Below are positions 29,901 to 41,000 of a stretch of 64,000 nt of DNA, one piece after another. The notes under the pieces were generated by a model, which saw nothing but the letters and a program-made list of their open reading frames with translations, was not told the origin of the DNA and did no database searches. The stretch is from a virus. The DNA lies in the IMG/VR virus record IMGVR_UViG_3300030107_004270, positions 276 to 64,275 of that record. One strand, given 5' to 3'. Made by a program: the position numbers and the translations under genes. The number at the start of each line of letters is the position of its first letter. Position 1 is the first letter of the stretch.

Positions 29901-32900
29901 CTTGGTAGGGTTAGTGTAGATGATAGTCTTAATAGTACCAGTAAGGAAAGTACTATTGAATTTGTTAAGGATATTGGAGTTGGATTAGGTATAACTGGTG
30001 CAATATCTCATACTACAGGTATTTCAACGGTTTATACTACATTAAATCATAATTTAAATTCAGTTAAATCACTTACAATTACTAATCCTGGAACTGGTTA
30101 TCAACCTGGTATTAATACAAGTGTTTCCTTAATTAGTCCATATATTGTTGGTAGGGATGGAACTGCTAATATCACTGTTAGTGCTGGTGGAACCATTACA
30201 GCAGTAGAGATTGTTGATGGTGGTTCTGCATATGGTGTTGGTAATACTGTAAATGTTTCTACTGGTAATGCTAATGCAATTTTAACTGTTGGTTCTATTG
30301 TTAATAATGTTGGTGATGCTGTTCAGGTGGTTGGTGTAGGTACTACAAGTAACTCTAGGAATAGTGGATATAATGGACTTTATAAGATTACAAGCATCCC
30401 ATCTGCAAATACAATAACTTATACAAATGCTGCTGGTGCTGCTGCTGGAGTTCATACTACAAGTAATGGTATAGCAATAGTTTCCGATCAAGTAAAAGGA
30501 ATATCCTCGATTGCTGGAATTACAACTACTCTTGCTGGAATTGTAACAGTAACAACAAGTACTGCTCATGGACTTGCTGTAGGTAATAAGGTCAAGGTTG
30601 CAGGTGTTACTGGAACTGGATCTACTATATTCAATAGTGATTTTGTTGTTAAAGAAAAAGTTAGTTTAACTGCATTTACTGTTCAAGCATCAATCGGAAT
30701 TGCAACTGCTGCCTCTGCTTTGACTTCTGCAGAAGTTTATAGATATGCTCTTGGTGCATATGGTGAAGATGCTTCACTTGCAACTGAGAAGATTGCAGGA
30801 AGTCTATCTAATATGACTGCTGGTATTAGTACTACAATGTCTGCTGGTATTACTACTACATCAACTACTCCTCAATTAACCAGTACTTCTGGATTCTTAA
30901 AAGGAGACTTTATTCAGATTGATAATGAAATATTAAGAATTAAAGTTGTAAACACTGGTACACAAATCACAGCAATTAGAGGTGTGTTAGGTACTAAACA
31001 GTCACCTCATGATAATGGATCAATAGTTAAGAAGGTTAATGTAATACCATCTGAAGTTCGTAGATTCTCAAGTTCACGTTCTTCTGGACATACATTTGAA
31101 TATGTTGGTTATGGTCCTGGTAACTATTCCACATCTCTACCACAACTTAGAGAAAAGACTATTACTCTAGAAGAAGAGATACTTGCACAAGCAAGAGAAT
31201 TTGATGGTGGTATTATCAGATATACTGGTATGAATGATCGTGGTGATTTCTTCAAGAGTGATGAAAGATTGGTAGCAAGAGAGAATGTTCTTGGAGAGGA
31301 TCTATCTGATCTAACAGCAGTATTTGACGATGTTTATATTCGTAATACTCTTACTGTTGGTGGTGGTCCAAGTCGTAACTTGCCTTCTGAGTTCAGAGGA
31401 CCAGTTAACTTTACAAATAAAATCACATCAACTTCTGAATTAGGAATCGAAGGAATTAAACTTCTCCTAAGAGGTAGTGGATCAGTTAATCCTTCACTAC
31501 AAGTTGGAGATGATGCACAACCAACATTTATTCTTGATCAATCATCTCAGAATGTTGGTATTAGAACTGCAACACCAGGATACGAGTTCGATGTAAATGG
31601 TACAATCCGTGCTGATGTATATGAAAACTTCAAGTTAAGTGATTTACCAGATGCTACAGAAGAGACAACATTTAAGAGAAATCGTTTCTTAAAAGTTAAA
31701 GATGATGAGAGTGGTTATGAGTTAGTTGATAGTCATGAAATAGATTCTTATAGATTAAGAAGTTACGGTGTAAGTAATGATGGTACAGTTCATGTAGGTG
31801 TTGGTTCTACTGTAAGTAGTAAGATACAAATTAGTGGAATTTCAACTTCTAAGTTCTATGTTGGAGAGAAAGTAAAGGTACTTGGTATCACAACATCTTC
31901 AGTAAGTGCAACAATTCCAAAGATAACTGTTGCAAACTACACTATTGCTAAAGTTGGAAGTGCTGCTACTGTTAAGACTTATTACTACTGGGCAGCAGAG
32001 TACAATTATAGAGATGGTAGAGTTGGATTCTCATCTGCAATCGGACCTTCTGCAGGTATTGGACATACATCATTAGATAACTTTAATGATCTAAATCATG
32101 TCTCATTGACTCTTGCAAGATCTAGTACTAATAATGGATTGTTGGTATATCGTCAACAGCATACTGGACAAGGTGTTGCTGGTGATAGAGATATCGAAGA
32201 TTCAAAACTAATTGGTATTCTTGGACCAAAAGAATTAGGTTCTGGTACTTCAGGAATTATTTGGAAAGATTACGGTAATTATGATCAGACTGCTTGGTCT
32301 AATAATGGTGGTGCAAATGAGTATGATACTGATCAGATTCACTTCCCTAATAAGGCAGTAATGAATCATAGAAGAGGATGGATGATTGATACTGTTACAT
32401 CAGTTGGTACTAGCAGTATTGTTCTAAGTGGAGGTGGTCTGCTAAATATTGGATTCGGTACTGGTACTGCTACAACTGCAGAAGTTAAGGTAGTTCATGA
32501 TAATACCTATTCATTATCACAAGCAATTGATATTACTGTCGCAGATGGTGGTAATTATCTAGATTTACCAAGTGGAACATATCTAACCAATAAGTTGATC
32601 ATTCCATCAGGATTTACTCTAAAGGGTAATGGTAAAAATACTATTATCAAACAGCAGTATTTTGCTCAAGATGCTAATGACGGTGAAGGAACAACATTAC
32701 AGTTTAGTGGAAATATGATTGGTGTTGGTACTGCTACGAATATTGATGGTGATCCAGTAAGTAAGGATGTTACTATACAAGATTTGACAATTGATGGTAA
32801 CTTTACTAACAATATTCTATATGGAGATCCAGCAACAGATAATTCTTCAGATAATTATCTTTTATATCTAAGAAATATAAATTCTTCTCTAATTAAAGGA

Positions 32901-33974
32901 GTTGAAGTTCGCAATACTCCTGCACATGGATTATATGTGAAGGATTCAACTAGACTTTCTATTGAGAACTGTGCTATTGTTGATGGTGGTCAAACTGATA
33001 GATATACATTCTATCCAGTATATGCTCAAGACTCTACTGTTTTGAGACTTAATGATTCAGTTATTGAGAATTACTCTGGACCTATTGATTTATCAGCATG
33101 TTCTGTAGTTGTTACTGGTGGAAATATTATTCGTAATGCTGGTACTGGACTTAGAATGTTTGCATCTGGTAAGATTACTACTACTAATAATATTATTCTT
33201 GGACCTTCTGATGAATGGATTCCATCACCAGATATTCATGATAGTGATTATAATTCAGTTAATGTTACTGTTGACAGAACTGCTAATTGGGATGGTCCAG
33301 TTATGCAGTACATCAGAGATGGTAATGCATATGATGTTAGTGCCAATAAAGTTAGGATTATTTCTGCTGGAATTGGAACAATTGTTGGTCAGGGTACTAC
33401 CAATGAAACACTTGGAACCAAGTTTATGAACTTTGATATTCCAACTCCAGATACTGGAACATTTGGAAGACAAAGTGGTTATATACAGTTAGGTTTGACA
33501 ACATCTCAAACTGCTACTCTTGGTTTGAGTTCTGCTCTTGGATACGATATTGTTGCTCAAGAGTTCTTAGATTATCCTGTTGGTTATACAACAACTGTTG
33601 GAATACAGACTGGTATATGGAATTCCATTGGTGCTGGTCAGACACAATATACAGTTACACTTGAGGATGTTAATCAGTTCCCTGCATTTGCTGTTGGGGA
33701 TGTCGTTAAACTTGTAAATCATTCAGTAAGTCCTTCCCTTGCTTCTGTTGAATTTACTGTTGCTGAGAAAATTACTATAGATGCTGCTACTAAGCGACTA
33801 AGATTAAATAATCCAGTAGTTTGGAATGTAGCAACAAATGATTATGTTAGTGGTTGGACTGTTGCTGGAGTTGCTAATACAACCTCCATACAGAATGGAA
33901 CAGCTACCGCAGGTGACTATATAAGTATAAGGGATCGTTTCACTATCGCTAAAGGAAGAGTCGGAGTTATTTAA
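26928..33974 (+). CDS. Giant virion protein (VrlC-like), with beta-helix domain
   Basis: 2,348 residues. The start PLSRLENFLINTDGNILYVN and RPFKTIQRAFLEAARFSYQSG, DRTTIMLYPGTHYIDNRPG, is typical of the large cyanophage structural proteins sometimes labelled VrlC. Multiple Gly/Ser/Thr strand repeats follow (TITNPGTGYQPG and ISTVTTSTAHGLAVGNKV type). Residues about 1,880-2,120 resemble a right-handed parallel beta helix of pectate-lyase type (PSGTYLTNKLIIPSGFTLKG, IQDLTIDGNFTNN, LIKGVEVRNTPAHGLYVKDS). Such folds form fibres or degrade polysaccharide, though no catalytic residues are proven here. Its N-terminal 120 residues are probably the baseplate-docking part. No frameshift is seen. Confidence 0.82.
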   Translation: MPLSRLENFLINTDGNILYVNPSDLDATDSFDNKGNSLTRPFKTIQRAFLEAARFSYQSGANNDRFDRTTIMLYPGTHYIDNRPGLSVKDNGGTIQYYDQSGTGISPAVANLELTNSSIFNLENAANVLYKFNSVDGGAIIPKGTSLVGMDLRKTKIKPLYVPDPEDPAVNRTSIFRVTGGCYFWQFSIFDGDKPVFYNLDYSKKANPTYSHHKITTFEYADGINTKTLTGTTDLQQYYFKVMNAYGDDTGNREITNYPDKKDFEPNSAEFKIVGDLADNPLTLSELTAAGDIASVTTEVAHKLTVDDRIVVSGINTSLYNGTYNVTGITSERKFNYQLASTPNDLVVTLTSSAKVELSPDTVQGSSPYIFNCSLRSEYGMCGLNADGDKATGFKSMVVAQFTGLSLQKDNNAFVVYDKATGNWLTNNQAPLGEKPLYSNEDATFKTNYDNYHIRSSNDAFIQAVSVFAIGFSNHFLTESGADQSITNSNSNFGSKALVSKGYRKSSFDRDNTGYITHIVPPKDLQEKEFNSLWRALDVTKTVSVGTTSKLFLKGATDLDNTPTNITNGYRVGSKSNESLYINVNVDGVESTHTTPVLMQAGANGIVNLALTGPTSEKRFAVSHVNASNDTLNFATNHNFITAESVRVYSDTGYTPDGITNESQIYYVISASASSIKLAKTINNANDGKAIDIKNTLGGLLEVVSRVTDKVPGDPGHPVQWDTAATQWYVTGAGTSAINNMYQAFKDNTAKIEKNNATTYIKRYAENRDPKNRIYKLRYVIPKEYEGAKIAKAPEKYYILQESSTTTEESSIANVISNRNPRTIVGVSTSGTLVTVKTKQPHNLQINDRVLLKNVKSSLNATGLDNIGFNGHYYVVGTPSTKSFTYNVVGDGGTFTNDYASPPRFSRNQYDSTYVINEVETVQEYIPNEGTVIGQDGIYYLTCVISNISPTTTNFTSHRYKQPLFNAYPTLDKDNFALDPLQSKSYASNEILGRVSVDDSLNSTSKESTIEFVKDIGVGLGITGAISHTTGISTVYTTLNHNLNSVKSLTITNPGTGYQPGINTSVSLISPYIVGRDGTANITVSAGGTITAVEIVDGGSAYGVGNTVNVSTGNANAILTVGSIVNNVGDAVQVVGVGTTSNSRNSGYNGLYKITSIPSANTITYTNAAGAAAGVHTTSNGIAIVSDQVKGISSIAGITTTLAGIVTVTTSTAHGLAVGNKVKVAGVTGTGSTIFNSDFVVKEKVSLTAFTVQASIGIATAASALTSAEVYRYALGAYGEDASLATEKIAGSLSNMTAGISTTMSAGITTTSTTPQLTSTSGFLKGDFIQIDNEILRIKVVNTGTQITAIRGVLGTKQSPHDNGSIVKKVNVIPSEVRRFSSSRSSGHTFEYVGYGPGNYSTSLPQLREKTITLEEEILAQAREFDGGIIRYTGMNDRGDFFKSDERLVARENVLGEDLSDLTAVFDDVYIRNTLTVGGGPSRNLPSEFRGPVNFTNKITSTSELGIEGIKLLLRGSGSVNPSLQVGDDAQPTFILDQSSQNVGIRTATPGYEFDVNGTIRADVYENFKLSDLPDATEETTFKRNRFLKVKDDESGYELVDSHEIDSYRLRSYGVSNDGTVHVGVGSTVSSKIQISGISTSKFYVGEKVKVLGITTSSVSATIPKITVANYTIAKVGSAATVKTYYYWAAEYNYRDGRVGFSSAIGPSAGIGHTSLDNFNDLNHVSLTLARSSTNNGLLVYRQQHTGQGVAGDRDIEDSKLIGILGPKELGSGTSGIIWKDYGNYDQTAWSNNGGANEYDTDQIHFPNKAVMNHRRGWMIDTVTSVGTSSIVLSGGGLLNIGFGTGTATTAEVKVVHDNTYSLSQAIDITVADGGNYLDLPSGTYLTNKLIIPSGFTLKGNGKNTIIKQQYFAQDANDGEGTTLQFSGNMIGVGTATNIDGDPVSKDVTIQDLTIDGNFTNNILYGDPATDNSSDNYLLYLRNINSSLIKGVEVRNTPAHGLYVKDSTRLSIENCAIVDGGQTDRYTFYPVYAQDSTVLRLNDSVIENYSGPIDLSACSVVVTGGNIIRNAGTGLRMFASGKITTTNNIILGPSDEWIPSPDIHDSDYNSVNVTVDRTANWDGPVMQYIRDGNAYDVSANKVRIISAGIGTIVGQGTTNETLGTKFMNFDIPTPDTGTFGRQSGYIQLGLTTSQTATLGLSSALGYDIVAQEFLDYPVGYTTTVGIQTGIWNSIGAGQTQYTVTLEDVNQFPAFAVGDVVKLVNHSVSPSLASVEFTVAEKITIDAATKRLRLNNPVVWNVATNDYVSGWTVAGVANTTSIQNGTATAGDYISIRDRFTIAKGRVGVI

Positions 33975-33977
33975 AAA

Positions 33978-36900
33978 ATGCCAGATAACACTAATGTAAA
34001 TGCTAACTCGGCAGTTGTTGTCGTAGGTAGAACTGCTCCAGTACCTCCTGGGCAACAAAAAGCTGAGAAATCAATACCCGTTGTTATTGCAAGTGATCAA
34101 ACAACAATCCCTGTTGCCGAGCAAAATAAGGTTCAATCGGAAGTTGCTCTTTCTCTCTTAGGTATTCCTAGATCAGAAGTTGCACTTGGTATATTTGCAG
34201 ATGTTAATACATATGACGTAAACCCAACAGAATGGGCAGCAACTCCAGAACAGTATGGTACGCTTGCTAATACTGGTACTTATACTGGTATAGGACAAAC
34301 TATGGGTCATGGTTTGACCCACGTTCCAGAGGAATCTGGTGCTCTTTTAGAAGCACCTGCAGATAAGAGTGCAGTCCTTACTTCAAAAAGATTTTTTAGA
34401 TATCAACCTGGTCGTGTTTCTGCTGCTACTTTTGGTGTAAAAACTTCTGTTCTTGCTAGTAGTGGTGTAGGTGTTTATAATCCTGCTGTTCGTAAATATG
34501 GTATATTTGATAACTATGATGGTTATTATTGGGAAACAAGAAATAGTGGAGAAGGAGATAATTTTGCGGTAGTTAGAAGAACACAATCTATAACTCAAAG
34601 AAATCCACTTGTTTTTGGTACTGGTGGAGGTCAACAGACTCAAGATTATGGTGTAACAAACCCTTATGATCCATTAGCAAGAAGAGGATCAGAAAACGTT
34701 AGTGCTGGTGCTTCTACTACTGGTACTGGATTTGTTCCTATAGCATTTGGTGATCTTTGTCTTGTAAGAGATAATCTCTTAATGACTCATGCTGGAGTTT
34801 ATGATGCATCTATGCTTCAACCAGAGCATAAAGTTTCTATATCTGCTGTAGCTAATGGTAATGTACTTTCTAGTTCAGATTGTGCAGTACCTTTCAGTGA
34901 TGTTAATTATGATATTAATACTGGTTTGATGGAGATTACCACAAGTCGTGAGCATGGATTCCATGAAGGTAAATTTGTTACCTTGACTGGAATTGCAATG
35001 ACTTGTTATTTGGATGGAAATAATCCTGAAATTTATCCAAAAACAGGTAGAAATAGTGGATTTAACGTTGTTAAAGTTAGTACTAATAAGAAATTCACTG
35101 TAAACGTTGGTGTATCTACTGTTGCTACTTTCTATAAAGGTGAAGGTTGGGCCCTTGGAGTTTCTGCAGGTCAGTATGTTTCTTATTCTAAAGGAACTAA
35201 TGCAGGAGTTACAACTGGTCTTACAGATAAGAAAATTTATAAGATACAACATGTAGGACTTAATACTACTACTGGTATAACTACTTGTTCACTTATTGAT
35301 GTTACTACAACAGGTGAATCATCAATTCATAGTGGACTTACTAATACAAATCTTCCTGCTGGACATAGTTTAGTTACTCCAGTTCCTTTTGTACAACCTA
35401 CAAATGGCACTTTAATTAATTCTGATAAGAATAAGTATAGTACTTTAGCAACAAATGCTAAGAATTCTGCATCTGCAGGAACTGGAATGTTCCCATTATT
35501 ATACACAGATTCAGACAATAATACAGAAGGATATATTGATGATTCTGTATCAGTTTCTAATACAGCATCTCTAAAAGATCAAGTTGATAAAGTTAATGAT
35601 TACTATGGTAGGTGGGTTAACCAGAATGTTCAACAAGAATATTGGAATGTATATGAATATCGTATTCCACGTTCAAGATTTAGTGGTGATAGATTAGATG
35701 CACTTACAGATGAATTAAAGTATAGTGATGTTGTAGGTGATAAGAGAGCAGGTCAGAATGTTATTGACACTGATACTAATGAGGAGAAGACCGATACCAG
35801 TATTTGGGAACTTGACTTCACCAAAGTCACCATGTACAAGATTGAGTTCTCATGGTATGGTGCTGTTGGTGCTCTATTCCTTGCATACGTCCCTGTAAGC
35901 AACGGAGAGGCACGTTGGGTACGTGTACACCATTTAAGGGCATCTAACCAACTGAAGATCTCTTCCTTGGGTAATGCAACGCTACCTATTACATACATGG
36001 TTCAAGGTGGTGGTACTGCAACTACTTTGGGATATGCTAATACCTTAAGACTTGCATCTGGATTCCAGTACGGATCAGCATCAGAGCATATTATGAAGTA
36101 TGGTGCTTCATACTACATTGATGGTGGTGATAGAGGTACTGTAAAACTATTCAGTCATGCTACTCCAGTTGCTGTAGATGTATATGGTTCAAGAAGAACA
36201 GTTTATGTTGGAACTGGAAATACACAAGTAGATCTTGCAAATGCTACAAGTGCAACTAATCCTTATCTTGAGGGTGGTTCAACTGCTGGACTTTCAAGTT
36301 CCTATTACGTTGGTGCTAAAGTTATTACAGGAGAAGCATTAGATCAAAATGTAGAAATTACATATGTAAGTCTAGGTACTGATCCTAAACTTTATCTTAA
36401 TGCTCCATTAAGTACATCAAGTCTTTCTAGTATTAAGATTATTCCTGATCGTCCTACTCCACTAATTGGTCTTAAGTGTAGAGACTTTATTGAAAGTAGT
36501 ACAGGTCAGAGTGTAAGAAATAGAACTCAGATTTATCCAACTAGATTATCTACAGGATCTACTCAGGTTGTTAAGTTGGATCTTCTTAAGACTCCTGCAT
36601 TCCAGACAGATCATATTCTACTTACTTCTACACCTCCTGCACTTCGTAAGAGTGTTAATATTGGTAAGAGAGGTAAACCAACAAAAGTTGACCTACCTTT
36701 GGTAAGTTACGTTGGAGCACATACATGGGATGCTTCTGGAGCAACAGGTACTAATGCACTTAAGAAAGTTAGTGGTGGTGCAACTCTTAATATTAGTAGT
36801 GCAGCATATGATTCTGCAACAGGTAGATTAACAATAACTACTTCTGCTGCTCATGGTCTTTCAGCTGGTAATGAAGTTAGAATTAAGAAAGAAAGTTTAG

Positions 36901-38000
36901 CATTTAAGTGTTCTATTGATGGTTATGCTACTGTACATACATATCCTCGTTTAACTGATCCAATGATGGATGTAAATGATGGTGCTATTAATGCTGGTGC
37001 AATAAGTGTAGATGCAGCAAACTCATCCTACAATCCAACTAATGGTGAGATGACTATTAGATCAAATGGTCATGGATTGAGTACTGGTGATACCGTTCAG
37101 TTTGCTCCATATTCATTAACTTTAAGTTGTGATTTCAATGGTGCAACAGGTGCTGCTGCTCAGAAGAAATATCCTCGTGAAGCAGGTTTAGGTAATGCTG
37201 GTGGTGGATCTGATCCAGCATACATGAACTGGTTAACAGTCACTAAGATTGATAACAACAACTTTAAGGTAGATGTATTAATTACAGCAGCTTCCACAAA
37301 TACAAATACTCATGCATTTGTCGCAGCAGATGCTAACTCAGTTTACAAACCTTCAGCACTTGATGGTGATTATAGTAAACCACTTGCATGTATTTCTGCA
37401 TCAGGTACTACACTTGTAGTCCGTGTAACTAATACACAAGCAGATAAAGGATCTCTTGCTGAATACATTAGAGATTTCGGTAAAGGAACTTATGGATACT
37501 TCAGAGGTTACTTTGCTGGTGATCCTGCTAAGAAACCAATTTCTGTTTTAGGTTATCTTGAGAATAGAGGTTATGATAGAACTAAAGATATCCTTGATGA
37601 TGGATATTACTTCTATGCTCTAGAATCTACTACTGATGAGATTGTATTGACAACAGATGAACCTTTCTTGAGAGAAGAAAACTCTGCTCCTAAAGATGGT
37701 GCAGGATTATCTGGAGTTACTACATCATTTACTCTTGCACAGTTATCATCTGTCAAGATTAATCCACAGACTAGATCACCTATTCCAAAAACTGGAACTG
37801 TAGTTGCAAGTCTATTTGTTCCTGGATCTGGAGAAAATTATGACCTATCTCCATATTTTGATTATAATAAGGAATACCTATCATTCCCATTAACAAATAA
37901 AGTTGAAAGTCTATATCTATGTGCATCATCACAATCGGATTATAACGCAGCATCTGCTCAAGCAGAAATATCAGCAAGTCTAACTTGGGAGGAACAGTGA
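33978..38000 (+). CDS. Large virion structural protein, paralogue A
   Basis: 1,340 residues. It begins MPDNTNVNANSAVVVVGRTA and has IPVVIASDQTTIPVAEQNKV and SEVALSLLGIPRSEVALGIF, a repeat resembling the giant cyanophage virion proteins. A central unit is shared with the next gene: RFFRYQPGRVSAATFGVKT, YRIPRSRFSGDRLD, VTMYKIEFSWYGAVGALF and KYGASYYIDGGDRGT. Strand repeats follow (GRLTITTSAAHGLSAGNEVR, GEMTIRSNGHGLSTGDTVQF). It ends with LSPYFDYNKEYLSFPL and SLTWEEQ. No enzyme motif. It is probably a baseplate/long-fibre component, 3 nt after the giant VrlC-like gene. Confidence 0.75.
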   Translation: MPDNTNVNANSAVVVVGRTAPVPPGQQKAEKSIPVVIASDQTTIPVAEQNKVQSEVALSLLGIPRSEVALGIFADVNTYDVNPTEWAATPEQYGTLANTGTYTGIGQTMGHGLTHVPEESGALLEAPADKSAVLTSKRFFRYQPGRVSAATFGVKTSVLASSGVGVYNPAVRKYGIFDNYDGYYWETRNSGEGDNFAVVRRTQSITQRNPLVFGTGGGQQTQDYGVTNPYDPLARRGSENVSAGASTTGTGFVPIAFGDLCLVRDNLLMTHAGVYDASMLQPEHKVSISAVANGNVLSSSDCAVPFSDVNYDINTGLMEITTSREHGFHEGKFVTLTGIAMTCYLDGNNPEIYPKTGRNSGFNVVKVSTNKKFTVNVGVSTVATFYKGEGWALGVSAGQYVSYSKGTNAGVTTGLTDKKIYKIQHVGLNTTTGITTCSLIDVTTTGESSIHSGLTNTNLPAGHSLVTPVPFVQPTNGTLINSDKNKYSTLATNAKNSASAGTGMFPLLYTDSDNNTEGYIDDSVSVSNTASLKDQVDKVNDYYGRWVNQNVQQEYWNVYEYRIPRSRFSGDRLDALTDELKYSDVVGDKRAGQNVIDTDTNEEKTDTSIWELDFTKVTMYKIEFSWYGAVGALFLAYVPVSNGEARWVRVHHLRASNQLKISSLGNATLPITYMVQGGGTATTLGYANTLRLASGFQYGSASEHIMKYGASYYIDGGDRGTVKLFSHATPVAVDVYGSRRTVYVGTGNTQVDLANATSATNPYLEGGSTAGLSSSYYVGAKVITGEALDQNVEITYVSLGTDPKLYLNAPLSTSSLSSIKIIPDRPTPLIGLKCRDFIESSTGQSVRNRTQIYPTRLSTGSTQVVKLDLLKTPAFQTDHILLTSTPPALRKSVNIGKRGKPTKVDLPLVSYVGAHTWDASGATGTNALKKVSGGATLNISSAAYDSATGRLTITTSAAHGLSAGNEVRIKKESLAFKCSIDGYATVHTYPRLTDPMMDVNDGAINAGAISVDAANSSYNPTNGEMTIRSNGHGLSTGDTVQFAPYSLTLSCDFNGATGAAAQKKYPREAGLGNAGGGSDPAYMNWLTVTKIDNNNFKVDVLITAASTNTNTHAFVAADANSVYKPSALDGDYSKPLACISASGTTLVVRVTNTQADKGSLAEYIRDFGKGTYGYFRGYFAGDPAKKPISVLGYLENRGYDRTKDILDDGYYFYALESTTDEIVLTTDEPFLREENSAPKDGAGLSGVTTSFTLAQLSSVKINPQTRSPIPKTGTVVASLFVPGSGENYDLSPYFDYNKEYLSFPLTNKVESLYLCASSQSDYNAASAQAEISASLTWEEQ

Positions 38001-38003
38001 TCC

Positions 38004-41000
38004 ATGAATGGGGGAAAAGATATAAAGTTTGGTGACGACAAACGTGCCGTCGCCATTGTACCTAGTAATGAACAAAATTTATATAATATTGCAAACGGTG
38101 AACGTTTAACCGATGAATTTGGTAATCCTCTAATTACAGAGGTTGATACTTTTTATCTTCCTGATGCTACTGCAAAAAGATCTACATCAGTTACTCTTGG
38201 TGATAAGACTTCTTCATATACTAGAAAAGTATATAGATCTTTAGGTATTACAACTGCCACTTATGGTGACTTTGATGCTTATGTTGGTCCTAACTATGTT
38301 GGATTGACATCAGTATTAACTGTTAGTAGTGGAATAGTATCTTGTCCTCAAAATGTTTTAGTTTCAGGTGGTGGAACAGTTTCATTGGATGAGTGGCCAA
38401 CTCATTTAGAAGTAAGAACTTTTACGGAGCAAGGTGAAAGAAATAGACTTTATTTTCCTACCGATGTTGGAATTGGTTCTGTTTTAAATTTCCATCCTGG
38501 AGATAGTATAAAGGGTGCAAATATTCCTGAAGGAACTTTTATATCTAGAATATCATATAATGGTAGAATAATTCTTTCTGATGCTCATAGTGGAGCAAGT
38601 GCTTATGAAGGTAAAATAGAAGTATTCAGAGCAGATACAGTTGTTAATAAACATGATCCAGTTTTAAAAGTTGAAGAGTCATTTAAAGAAAGTAGTGAAG
38701 TAAGTAATACATTACTTGGAGTTAATAGAGCAGAAGTACAATTAAGTTTATTTTCTAATGTATCATCTTATGGATTAGATCCAGATGAATTTGAGACTTA
38801 TTCTTATACTGGTGGTAATAGTTTTGGTACTTGGGATCAAAGATTTAACTCAAAATTTGCAAAAGATAGATATAATGCAAAACATACAGAGGAAACATTA
38901 GAATCTGCAATACAAATAACATCATTCCCTGTTCCATATACTTATCCATTTGGACCAAACTTTGCTAATCTTGGTTGGTACGATGCTGATTTATTTGGTC
39001 GTTATTTAAAATTTATTGAAATGGGTAATGATCTTCATGAACATTTCAAAAGTAATGGTTCATATTCTAATGATTGGAAGAATAAATTCTTACCAATTGC
39101 TAATACTACAGTTACTGCTGGTGATGCAGATTATGCTGCTGGTATAGCAAATTCTTTTGCACAGATTGATACATGGACTGATACATGGAGAGATATTAAA
39201 GATAGTCAACTTAATGATCCAGTTACGGGAACGAAGTTTGATTTTTCTGCAGTTGGACAATTATCTGATGTAATTGCAGGTAAGGGTTATGATTCTACAA
39301 ACACAAGACCTGGATATAGTTCTACCCGTACAAGATACTCTTATATGCAATCAAGAAGAGTATTCAGGTATCAACCAGGAAGAATTAGTGGATTTACATT
39401 TGGATTGAAGTCATCTACAGAACCAGTAGCTGGTTCTAAAATGGAATGGGGAATATCGAACCCAACAGACCAATATGTATTTAAAATTGAACAAGGACAA
39501 CTTTCAATAGTTCGTAGAAGTACGGTTCCATTGGAGGCAAGTGCTCTTGCAAGAAGTGGTTTAACAGTATTAGATCAAGTTAGACAACCAGGACCAGATC
39601 CATTCGATACAGATCCAAATACTGGTACTGCAAGACAATATTGGACTATAGACATACCAAGAGATAAGTTTAATGGAGATCCATTAAATGGTAATGGTCC
39701 TTCTGGATATTTGATTAAACCAGATCAAGTTACCATGTGGAAGATTGAATTTGGTTGGTATGGTGCTATTGGTGTACGTTTCTATGCATATATCCCTGCT
39801 GGTGTTGGAGAAGCAAGATGGGTTGTCATTCATACAGTTATAATTGAAAACTCTCTTTCTGGTCCATCTATGCAGGATTCATATTTTAGATTTAAATATG
39901 AATTGAATGTAGATGATTCTGCAGATATAAGACAACCACAATTCTTATACAAATATGGTGCTTCATATTATATTGATGGTGGAGATGAAGGAACACAAAA
40001 TGTATATTCTGCATCTAGTGGAGTAAAAACAATATTTGGTGGAGCAGCACCAAAAGAAACTTTACTTGGATTTAGATCTAAAGATTTTATACTCAGTAGT
40101 TCAGGTAAAAATGTTAAAAACAAGAAATTAATAATCCCAACACAATTAAATGTTACTACAGATTCATTAACTGAAATAAAAGTTGAAACTTGCAAAGCAT
40201 GTCCTGGATTTGGGCATGTATATACTCCTGGTATTGCAAAAACTGATACTAGTAGAAGTGTTGAGTTGTCATTTGATACTGCATCTTCAGTAACTGCATG
40301 GGGTAACAGTTATTTTTATAAAACTGATGAAGGTGCTAAATTAGTTGCACCATCTCTTTATAATTTTTATATTGGTAAGGTATCAGAACCAGTTGGTACT
40401 GCTGGATCATATACGAAAGCAACTGTTATTGGTTATCCAGGAACAGCTCAAGGAATTAATAAGTCAGCAAGGTCTGTTGGATTAGTTCCAGTTAATGATA
40501 GAGTATTGGGAATTACTAGTTCTATAGGAATAGGAGTTTCGTATATACATCCTGTTAAATTGAGTAATAGAAGTTTCTATGCTGCATCTGATTTTGAATT
40601 TACTGGATCAAAAATAGAAATACAATTTTTAAATCCTGCAGGTTCAGATGCATATGGACATTTTGGTGATTTTACTGTTGGACTAACTGATGTAGAACCA
40701 GTAGTTCCTGCTGCAGGTGATCAGTTAGATGGATTTAGTATTGCAGGAGTAACTACATCTGTTTTACCAGATGAAAAAATACTTCAAGGACTTTATTCAC
40801 ATGCTTATGCAAATTTAGATGAGAAAGGTGTTGAGCAGTCAGAAGCTTGGGGATTTACTAATCCACCATTAAGATTGTCAATGGACTTTAGAATAGATGG
40901 TGTTGGTGGTGATGCTCCAGGACGTTGTTCTAAAATTACATATGAAGTACAATCACCTCAAAGAATTAATGATTGTTCCTTGTTAACTGCTAATCCACAA